Shown here piece by piece: positions 1 to 6,286 of a DNA stretch of 6,545 nt. The notes under the pieces were generated by a model, which was given only the letters and a program-made list of their open reading frames with translations, did not search any database and had not been told where the DNA came from. The stretch lies in assembly GCA_947305445.1 (NCBI GenBank), contig CAMZDU010000060.1:1-6545 (forward strand), in the 5' to 3' direction. Position numbers and translations under genes: made by a program. Positions within the stretch are counted from its first letter, which is position 1, and each line of letters opens with the position of its first letter. The DNA comes from an uncultured Selenomonadales bacterium. GTDB taxonomy: Bacteria > Bacillota > Negativicutes > Selenomonadales > Selenomonadaceae.

Positions 1-355
1 GGGCGTTGTCGTTGATGAGTTGCACGACGAAGACGTAACCTTGCGGGTCGACGTAAAAGCGAAGTTGGCCGTTCGGCGCGTGAGCACCTTTAATCCCGAA
101 AAGCGATCTGTAAACGCTCAAGCCTGGAAAATTTTGCGGGTCGTCCAAATCGGCATGACGTTCGGGCGCGGTGAAGGCGACAAGCGTGCCGTTCTGCAAC
201 AAATTTTGATAAGTTCTGCTGTTGCCCATGCGGTCGACGAAAGCTTGCGCTCCCAAATCAGACACGCGCACAAAATTGTAATTCGGTTGAGCGGCGGCGA
301 CAGAACCAATCGTCAACAGCATAGCCATCAGCACTGCAAAAAAAATTTTCTTCAT
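1..355 (-). CDS. Secreted protein of unknown function (C-terminus beyond window)
   Basis: The reading frame is open from an ATG at 355 to the left edge, giving 118 codons with no stop. The N-terminus is a clear Sec signal peptide: MKK, then a hydrophobic stretch (about residues 4-20), then a small-residue cleavage region around residues 20-23 (VAAAQ). The mature part begins with polar residues (about 23-50) and continues into a probable globular region containing GQLRFYVDPQGYVF (residues 96-109), which looks like alternating beta strands. I do not recognise the family. An AAGAGG ribosome binding site lies at 365-370, nine bases before the ATG, and a promoter at 396-424 precedes it. The pyrG terminator separates it from the upstream operon, so it is probably its own transcript. 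The product is likely exported to the periplasm or cell surface. The gene call is solid; the function is unknown. Confidence 0.82.
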   Translation of the reverse strand, partial: MKKIFFAVLMAMLLTIGSVAAAQPNYNFVRVSDLGAQAFVDRMGNSRTYQNLLQNGTLVAFTAPERHADLDDPQNFPGLSVYRSLFGIKGAHAPNGQLRFYVDPQGYVFVVQLINDNA

Positions 356-395
356 GACAGATTACCTCTTCGTTGTTGATGAACTTTATGTAAGA

Positions 396-424
396 AATTT
401 ACTGCAAAACATCTTAACCGTCAA
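396..424 (-). promoter_or_regulatory. Sigma-A/70-type promoter of the secreted-protein gene
   Basis: On the minus strand there is a -35 box TTGACG (419-424), a 17-base spacer and a -10 box TAAATT (396-401). This matches the consensus at five of six and four of six positions. It lies between the pyrG terminator and the start codon at 355, where the downstream gene needs its own promoter. No operator-like inverted repeat is obvious around it. Confidence 0.6.
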
Positions 425-449
425 TGCCGCAAGAAATTTTTTCGGCAAC

Positions 450-494
450 AAAAAAATCCTCTGCGGTCAACTGACTGCGGAGGATAATTTTTTT
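450..494 (-). terminator. Rho-independent terminator after pyrG
   Basis: The arms 456-468 and 473-485 form a 13-base-pair stem, with two G-U pairs and a four-base loop. A run of seven T (minus strand) follows at 450-456. A matching T run (488-494) on the plus side makes it formally bidirectional. It sits 11 bases after the pyrG stop codon and most likely ends the argS-to-pyrG transcript. Confidence 0.88.
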
Positions 495-504
495 GTGACG
501 ATGC

Positions 505-2153
<1,649 letters not shown>

Positions 2154-2178
2154 GAGCGTAAACTGACAGCCAAAAATT

Positions 2179-2643
2179 TTACGAAGCAGATTTTGCGGTT
2201 TTGGTTGAAGAGCGCGAACGTTTGGTTTCGGGCGGATACCAGTCGGACAAACCCCATTTGCCGTCGCCGACATGCTGAAAACGACTGTCCATGTTAATCA
2301 TGGTGTAGATTTCGGAGATGGCCGAGGCCTCGTTATGCACGGCTTTATTTTTTTTGGCGAGGACTTCTAGAATCAGCGGCTTGAAGTACATAGGATTGTC
2401 CTTGCCCGACTTGGCGAGAATTTGATAAGCAATGTCGACTTCGCTCATTTCCACAAGCGGCTCATCCGTATCCACAGAAGGTTTGTTTGCGGGCGTATCA
2501 GTTTTGTTTTGAGCATGATAATCGTCCAAGCTATTGCTTTTGTCATCTGCAATATTGTCTTGTTCCGGCATTGCGTCTGTTGAACGATCTATTGATGGTT
2601 CGACCATTTTTTGTTCCATTAAATCGCTATATTGATGATCCAT
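2179..2643 (-). CDS. rpoE: RNA polymerase delta subunit-like HARE-HTH protein
   Basis: Delta is a small accessory subunit of Bacillota RNA polymerase that affects promoter complex stability and polymerase recycling. The protein has 154 residues. Residues 66-135 match the HARE-HTH fold: MSEVDIAYQIL, then PMYFKPLILEVLAKKNK, then SAISEIYTMINMDSRFQHVGDGKWGLSDW. The domain order is unusual. In Bacillus delta the HARE domain is N-terminal with a long acidic tail after it. Here a low-complexity segment (1-65) with 17 Asp/Glu and 5 Lys/Arg comes first, and the protein ends in a short basic tail (KRSRSSTKTAKSAS). The ATG at 2643 has a GAGAGGAG site about nine bases upstream. An internal ATG at 2448 would give a conventional start at MSEVDIA but has only a poorly spaced GTGG before it. 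The gene sits between ldt (37-base gap) and pyrG, supporting the identification. Confidence 0.88.
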   Translation of the reverse strand: MDHQYSDLMEQKMVEPSIDRSTDAMPEQDNIADDKSNSLDDYHAQNKTDTPANKPSVDTDEPLVEMSEVDIAYQILAKSGKDNPMYFKPLILEVLAKKNKAVHNEASAISEIYTMINMDSRFQHVGDGKWGLSDWYPPETKRSRSSTKTAKSAS

Positions 2644-2680
2644 TGATAATTTTCTCCTCTCAAATGCTCGTAAAAATTTT

Positions 2681-3358
2681 TCAAAGCGAACCTCCTAAAT
2701 TTTGTAATGAATCGATGACGCACGCGCAACCGGGTTTGACGTGTTGCATGACGAAAAGCATTTTCTCTTCGGGCAACGCGACGCAACCGGCCGTCCACGG
2801 CTTAACGGAGCCGAAGCAGTGCATAAACAGCGCGGCACCTTTACCGGGCGTGCACTCGGCGTTGTAGCCCATGTTCAAGCAGTAAACGTAATGCGGATTG
2901 TAGTCAATCAAATGCTCGCTGTTGGCTCTGTTGAAGTTGGTGGGAGCCTTGCGCACGTCGACGAACTGATTGTATTTGTAATTCCAATCGCTCGACCAAT
3001 AATGGTTGCGATTAATTTGCACGTAGGGTATCGCGCAACCGGGGTCGGGGGCGATGCCGAATGCGTAATTAAAATGGAATGTGCCGACCGGAGTTTTGTG
3101 GTCGCCTTCGCGGACTTTGCCCAGGCCGTTCACGCCGATAAAGCCCGGCGTCGTCATAATCTGTTGCCATTCGCCGTCGGAGTTTCGCTCGTGCATGGAG
3201 ATCCAAGCGGTCGTCCATTGAATGGCGGCGACGACAACCATCTGCTCGGAATTTTGCGCGGCGGATAAATTTTTAACCCACTGTGGCGACGGCTCGGCAG
3301 ATGCGCTTTGACAGGCGAACATAATCATCACCACCAACGTCAAAAAATTTTTTCTCAT
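2681..3358 (-). CDS. Secreted L,D-transpeptidase (YkuD-type) family protein
   Basis: Members of this family form 3-3 peptidoglycan cross-links or attach proteins to the wall, acting outside the inner membrane. The protein has 225 residues. Residues 1-21 form a signal peptide (MRKN, hydrophobic stretch, cleavage after ASA). The catalytic domain spans about 38-217. GDHKTPVGTFHF (85-96) matches the conserved substrate-loop strand of YkuD domains. HCFGSVKPWTAGCVALP (180-196) carries the catalytic His180 and Cys192 in the H...TxGC arrangement. There is no separate peptidoglycan-binding domain, so targeting is unclear. AGGGGA (3367-3372) precedes the ATG by eight bases. The gene starts 22 bases after the dead half-copy and ends 37 bases before rpoE, so it is probably read from the argS promoter. 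The exact substrate cannot be told from sequence. Confidence 0.9.
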   Translation of the reverse strand: MRKNFLTLVVMIMFACQSASAEPSPQWVKNLSAAQNSEQMVVVAAIQWTTAWISMHERNSDGEWQQIMTTPGFIGVNGLGKVREGDHKTPVGTFHFNYAFGIAPDPGCAIPYVQINRNHYWSSDWNYKYNQFVDVRKAPTNFNRANSEHLIDYNPHYVYCLNMGYNAECTPGKGAALFMHCFGSVKPWTAGCVALPEEKMLFVMQHVKPGCACVIDSLQNLGGSL

Positions 3359-3380
3359 GAAGCGTATCCCCTATAAATTT

Positions 3381-3677
3381 TTAAATCGTGCCGCCTAAGT
3401 TGTTGAGCGAACCGATAATGCAAACGCAACCGGAGTGCACGTGTTGCATGACGAACAACATTTTGTCTTAGGGAATCATGACGGAGCCACCCGTGTAAGG
3501 TTTAGCAGGCTCAAAACAGCGCAGATACAGCGCGGAACCTTTGTCGGGCGTGCACTCGGCGTTGTAACCTATATTCAGCGCATAAAGGTATTGCGGATTG
3601 TAATCAATCAAATGCTCGCTGGCCTCTTTGTTGAAGTTGGCAGGAGCCTCGCGCACGTCGACAAGCTGATTGAATTT
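3381..3677 (-). pseudogene. Decayed 3' half of a duplicated L,D-transpeptidase gene
   Basis: The minus-strand frame from 3677 reads KFNQLVDVREAPANFN, then SEHLIDYNPQYLYALN, IGYNAECTPDKG and so on. It aligns almost residue for residue with residues 128-225 of the intact gene next door. It starts within the argS stop codon, so the signal peptide and first half are absent, with no start codon or ribosome binding site. The catalytic His is Arg (LRCF), the catalytic Cys is Ser (TGGSV), and a GAA-type Glu codon has become TAA (3468-3470). After that stop the frame continues with DKMLFVMQHVHSGCVC to a matching end, GSLNNLGGTI, with a TAA at 3381. It is a nonfunctional relic of a tandem duplication. 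A residual short peptide from a GTG at 3656 is possible but unlikely. Confidence 0.9.
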
Positions 3678-5335
3678 TACATCCTTTCCGGAGCCGAGAC
3701 TCCGAGCAAGCTTAGCGCGTGTTCAATCGTGTGGCGCGTGACTTTGAGCAGAGCAAGCCGAGCTTTGGCTAAATCCTCTTCCACGCCCAAAATCCTGCAG
3801 TCGCGATAAAACGAGCTGAACGTCGACGCCAAATCGTAAACGTAGCGGGCAATGCGTTGAGGCGCGTACTCGGCGGCAGACTTTTCAATCTCGTCGGGGT
3901 ACTCGAAAATTTTGTTGATGAGATCAAGTTCCGACGACGAATTCATCAGCGCGAAGTTCGGCTCACCGTCAAGCGTCAAGTTCGCCTCCTTCGCCTGACG
4001 AAAGATTGAACAGATTCTCGCGTGCGCGTACTGTATGTAGTAGACGGGATTGTCCGCGCTCTGCGACTTGGCTAAATCCAAATCGAAGTCAAGCTGACTG
4101 TCCGTCGAGCGCATCAAGAAAAAGTAACGCGCCGCGTCCGTGCCAACCTCGTCCATAAGTTCGCGCAGGGGAATGGCCGTGCCCGCACGCTTGGACATTT
4201 TGACGGCCTCGCCGCCGCGGAAGAGCGACACCATTTGCAGGAAAATAATTTTCAGTTTGTCGGCGTCGTAGCCGAGCATGCGCATTGCCGCCTTGACGCG
4301 AGCAACGTAGCCGTGATGATCTGCGCCCCAAAGATTTATCAGCTCGCCGAAGCCGCGGTCGAATTTGTTTTTGTGATAGGCAATGTCTGCGGCAAGATAA
4401 GTCGGCTCGCCGTTCTCGCGAACGACCACGCGGTCTTTGTCGTCGCCAAATTTTGAACTGGCCAGCCACAGTGCGCCGTCTTGCTCGTAAATGTGTCCGT
4501 CGGCTTTGAGCTTGTCAATCGCCGCGTTAATTTTGTCGGGGTGAAGCGTCCGCTCGCTGAACCAAAAATCAAACGACACGCGGAAATTTATCAAGTCGTC
4601 TTGCAGTTCGCAAAGCTTATCGTCGTAAGCCAGCTCGCCCAATTCTTTTAGGCGTTCGTCTTCGGGCAAAGCAAGGAACCTGTCGCCATGGCGGGCAATG
4701 ATACGCCGCGTCGTGTCGATAATGTCCGGGCCGCGATAGCCGTCTTCGGGGAAGTCGACGCTTTGTCCGAGTAGCTCCAGATAGCGGGCGTTGACGCTGA
4801 CGGCGAGCTTGTCCATCTGATTGCCGGCGTCGTTTATGTAATATTCACTCTCGACGTTGTAGCCCGCCGCACGCAAGATATTGATAAGAGCGGAGCCGGC
4901 CGCCGCGCCGCGTCCGTGACCGACGTGCAACAACCCCGTCGGATTCGCGCTGACGTACTCAATCTGAACGGTGACGTTGTTCTTGTTCGGCAGGTGACCG
5001 AAATTTTTTCCCGCGTCGTAAATTTCTTTCAACTCACGATAAATAACATCGTTGCGCAGATAAAAATTCATGAAGCCCGCGCCGGCAATTTCAATGCGCT
5101 CGAACATGTCGGAGCTGATGCGCGATTTAATCTCCTCGGCAATTTTGCGCGGCGAAGTTCTAAAAATTTTCGCGGTCTGCATGGCAAAATTCGTCGCGAA
5201 GTCGCCGAACTCTTTTTTCGGCGGAACCTCCAACGCAACCTCAGGCAATTCGTCGAAGAATTTTAATGCGCCGTCGTTCATTGCGGAGATTGCCGCCGCA
5301 CGAACGAGAGCCGCGATTTTGTCCTTAGTTTGCAA
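3677..5335 (-). CDS. argS: Arginyl-tRNA synthetase
   Basis: Cytosolic class I enzyme that charges tRNA-Arg with arginine. From the chosen TTG start it has 552 residues, the usual size. The N-terminal additional domain covers about 3-93. The Rossmann catalytic domain has SANPTGLLHVGHGRGA (129-144), containing the HIGH-type signature, WGADHHGYVARVKAAM (336-351), and the KMSK-type loop VKMSKRAGT (378-386). The DALR anticodon-binding domain (about 432-552) ends in the family-typical SAPERM. Start choice: GGGAGG (5343-5348) lies seven bases before the TTG at 5335. The ATG at 5350, which would add five residues (MGGNY), overlaps that ribosome binding site and has only a weak AGGA upstream. A promoter at 5377-5406 serves it, leaving a leader too short for a T-box. 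The TAA stop is shared with the start of the transpeptidase relic, and the C-terminus appears intact. Confidence 0.97.
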   Translation of the reverse strand: MQTKDKIAALVRAAAISAMNDGALKFFDELPEVALEVPPKKEFGDFATNFAMQTAKIFRTSPRKIAEEIKSRISSDMFERIEIAGAGFMNFYLRNDVIYRELKEIYDAGKNFGHLPNKNNVTVQIEYVSANPTGLLHVGHGRGAAAGSALINILRAAGYNVESEYYINDAGNQMDKLAVSVNARYLELLGQSVDFPEDGYRGPDIIDTTRRIIARHGDRFLALPEDERLKELGELAYDDKLCELQDDLINFRVSFDFWFSERTLHPDKINAAIDKLKADGHIYEQDGALWLASSKFGDDKDRVVVRENGEPTYLAADIAYHKNKFDRGFGELINLWGADHHGYVARVKAAMRMLGYDADKLKIIFLQMVSLFRGGEAVKMSKRAGTAIPLRELMDEVGTDAARYFFLMRSTDSQLDFDLDLAKSQSADNPVYYIQYAHARICSIFRQAKEANLTLDGEPNFALMNSSSELDLINKIFEYPDEIEKSAAEYAPQRIARYVYDLASTFSSFYRDCRILGVEEDLAKARLALLKVTRHTIEHALSLLGVSAPERM

Positions 5336-5342
5336 GTAATTA

Positions 5343-5348
5343 CCTCCC
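5343..5348 (-). promoter_or_regulatory. Ribosome binding site that sets the argS start at TTG
   Basis: GGGAGG is spaced seven bases from the TTG at 5335. The upstream ATG (5348-5350) shares its G with this motif, so the two starts cannot both be served by it. The best reading is initiation at TTG. Initiation at the ATG would need the weak AGGA about ten bases before it. Confidence 0.65.
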
Positions 5349-5376
5349 ATGGAAAATTTATCCTAAATAGGCGAGA

Positions 5377-5406
5377 ATAATATGAATCGCTATTTGACTT
5401 TGTTAA
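5377..5406 (-). promoter_or_regulatory. Promoter of argS and probably the whole argS-pyrG operon
   Basis: On the minus strand a -35 box TTAACA (5401-5406), an 18-base spacer and a -10 box TATTAT (5377-5382) each match consensus at five of six positions. The predicted transcript start is near 5370, giving a leader of about 35 bases to the TTG start. No terminator is visible between here and 494, so this promoter may serve five downstream segments. Confidence 0.65.
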
Positions 5407-5599
5407 ACGAAACAGAATCGTTTTTGAGGGAGCACTAACCCTCGCTTTGTCTCTGAAAAGTAGTGAGAAAAAATAAAAAGCAAGCGGAGACCCTTCGGGG
5501 CGACCGTGTGTGGGCGACTTGGACTCGCCTTTGAGAATAAGGACGCAAGTCAAACTTCTCATGAATCTCCCGACTCTACAAGCGGCGAATAGTTCAAGG
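5407..5599 (-). other. Structured, repeat-like intergenic stretch upstream of argS
   Basis: No convincing gene. It holds several short self-complementary elements: GAGGG/CCCTC arms at about 5426-5443, a CCC-TTCG-GGG tetraloop hairpin at 5491-5500, a GGCGA/TCGCC stem at 5513-5529, and two GGGCGAC copies near 5498-5518 separated by 13 bases or so. An AT-rich tract (5466-5479) interrupts it. An open frame crosses the region but contains the argS promoter and runs into argS out of frame, so I do not call it coding. The look is that of a dispersed intergenic element or a decayed RNA structure; this is inference. Confidence 0.3.
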
Positions 5600-5719
5600 T
5601 TAATACAATCCTTTGCAAATAATTTGTCTGTATTGCCAATTTGTCTGCAGAGTTTTATCAAAAATCACAAGCGTTTCTTCCATAAATTTTGCCGCGCTTG
5701 CCGGCAGAGGTTTTGCCAT
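5600..5719 (-). CDS. Possible 39-residue small protein
   Basis: An ATG at 5719 opens a 39-codon frame to a TAA at 5600-5602. It reads MAKPLPASAAKFMEETL, then VIFDKTLQTNWQYRQIICK, then GLY. A GGCGG-type ribosome binding site (in GGCGGTGG) lies just upstream, overlapping the end of the terminator. Residues 9-25 could form an amphipathic helix; there is no signal peptide or membrane segment. It lies directly behind the terminator and the truncated HTH gene, with no promoter of its own visible. It could be a real small gene read by terminator bypass, the 5' end of a lost gene, or chance. Confidence 0.3.
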   Translation of the reverse strand: MAKPLPASAAKFMEETLVIFDKTLQTNWQYRQIICKGLY

Positions 5720-5730
5720 AATTCCACCGC

Positions 5731-5904
5731 CTAAAAAAATTCCCTCACGCAGGAGGGCTTTTTTTGTTTATTCACGAGTGAAATTTTCTTCACAATTTTA
5801 TGGATAGATGTTCGTGACTTATAACCTACTCTTTTAGCGAGTGCGTCTTGCGTCATGTTTAATTCTTCGCGCCGATTCTTTATTTGTCTATAGAGTTTCA
5901 GCAT
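5731..5904 (-). pseudogene. Truncated Cro/C1 (Xre)-type HTH regulator gene
   Basis: The 57-residue frame starts at an ATG (5904), nine bases after a GGAGGG site. Residues 5-36 (YRQIKNRREELNMTQDALAK, then RVGYKSRTSIHKI) match the first three helices of Cro/C1-type repressors, including the MTQDALAKRVG recognition turn and GYKSRTSI. Such regulators usually continue with KIE.G and two more helices, 65 or more residues in all. Here the similarity stops at KIVKK, and the last 11 or so codons are the DNA of a transcription terminator, ending at a TAG in its T run. Helices 4-5 and any effector domain are missing, so it is probably a remnant. An intact promoter and ribosome binding site mean a short peptide may still be made. 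If functional it would be a minimal DNA-binding protein, but the fold is likely incomplete. Confidence 0.65.
5733..5765 (-). terminator. Bidirectional Rho-independent terminator
   Basis: CCCTC (5742-5746) pairs with GAGGG (5753-5757) around a six-base loop. Seven A (5733-5739) and seven T (5759-5765) flank the hairpin and can extend the stem or act as the U run in either direction. On the minus strand it would end the HTH transcript, and its U run overlaps the HTH stop codon. It also shields the argS promoter region from right-hand transcription. Confidence 0.8.
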
Positions 5905-5938
5905 TGCAATTCGCCCTCCCCAATATAAATTTTTATTT

Positions 5939-5967
5939 ATTATAGTTCAACAGGGCAGAAACTTCAA
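5939..5967 (-). promoter_or_regulatory. Near-consensus promoter of the truncated HTH gene
   Basis: The -10 box is a perfect TATAAT (5939-5944), the spacer is 17 bases, and the -35 box is TTGAAG (5962-5967). GTTGAA occurs twice, once covering the -35 box and once just before the -10 box. This direct repeat could be an operator for the regulator it served, although that is inference. The spacing to the GGGGAGGG ribosome binding site (around 5914-5921) gives a leader of about 25-30 bases. Confidence 0.65.
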
Positions 5968-5974
5968 CTAAAAT

Positions 5975-6184
5975 TTACCTTACAACACGGAAATCAATTT
6001 TTGAAAAAAGTAATGAAACTCCTGCCGTCCAAGAACCAAGACCGCTCAAGTCAGTCAAAGAGATTTTAACCGGCAGGGGAGCGAGCGGCATTGGCAACAA
6101 ATCGCCGTCGGAATGTTCAAGATAATTTTTAAGTATAGGCAAATCGACTTCCTTATCCTTACGTAATTCAATCTTGACTTTTTA
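5975..6184 (-). pseudogene. 3' remnant of an unrecognised gene, cut at the IS edge
   Basis: The minus-strand frame from 6181 reads KVKIELRKDKEVDLPILKNY, then LEHSDGDLLPMPLAPLPVK, then ISLTDLSGLGSWTAG and on to FRVVR, with a TAA at 5975-5977. About 68 codons without a stop and a protein-like residue mix argue for real coding DNA. There is no usable ATG, GTG or TTG near the beginning, and a TAA (6182-6184) closes the frame right at the IS boundary (about 6186). The simplest reading is the tail of a gene whose 5' part was lost or displaced by IS insertion. No signal peptide, membrane segment or known motif is visible, and I do not recognise the family. It ends just before the HTH promoter. Confidence 0.45.
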
Positions 6185-6186
6185 TC

Positions 6187-6244
6187 TAGAGAGTGTTGGT
6201 AAACGCTAAAGTTGAATCAAAAGTGCAGCGAGCAAGATGAAATT
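6187..6244 (-). mobile_element. Terminal remnant of an older IS5-family element
   Basis: The stretch begins with TAGAGAGTGTTGGTAAAC, nearly the same as the end of the neighbouring IS. On the minus strand it encodes the last residues of a transposase, NFILLAALLIQL and a TAG at 6206-6208. This matches the NFVILSALLIQL end of the intact neighbour but differs in sequence, so it is a related, not identical, element. It is cut at 6244, where the second IS end begins. Nothing else of this element is in the window. Confidence 0.75.
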
Positions 6245-6286
6245 TAGAGCGTGTTGGTAAACTCTAAAGTTGAATCAAAAGAGCAG
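6187..6286. repeat. Direct repeat of two IS ends (42 bases, 58-base period)
   Basis: Copies at 6187-6228 and 6245-6286 differ at only three of 42 positions and share the outer terminus GAG(A/C)GTGTTGGTAAAC plus the last five transposase codons and stop. Each is preceded by CTA or TTA, within CTAG and TTAG, the YTAR-type sites favoured by IS5-like elements. Confidence 0.85.

Noticed and set aside
20..379. Plus-strand open frame at the left edge
   Set aside because: It is opposite the secreted-protein gene, which has a signal peptide, ribosome binding site and promoter; the plus frame has none of these.
2741..3268. Plus-strand open frame opposite the L,D-transpeptidase
   Set aside because: It is antisense to a gene with clear catalytic motifs, and a similar plus frame appears opposite the half-copy, as expected for a mirrored shadow.
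3296..3358. Lipoprotein signal at Cys16 of the L,D-transpeptidase
   Set aside because: The residues before Cys16 (MFA) fit a lipobox poorly, with Phe at -2, while ASA before residue 22 is a good signal peptidase I site.
5426..5443. GAGGG/CCCTC hairpin as a terminator upstream of argS
   Set aside because: The stem is short with an eight-base loop and has no T run after it on the minus strand. On the plus strand the following bases are not a T run either.
5336..5560. T-box riboswitch upstream of argS
   Set aside because: Leaders of this kind are common on Bacillota synthetase genes, but I find no T-box consensus, and the predicted promoter leaves only about 35 bases of leader.
5278..5661. 127-codon minus-strand open frame upstream of and overlapping argS
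   Set aside because: It contains the argS promoter and structured intergenic DNA and runs out of frame into the argS 5' end. Its residue content is unlike a normal protein.
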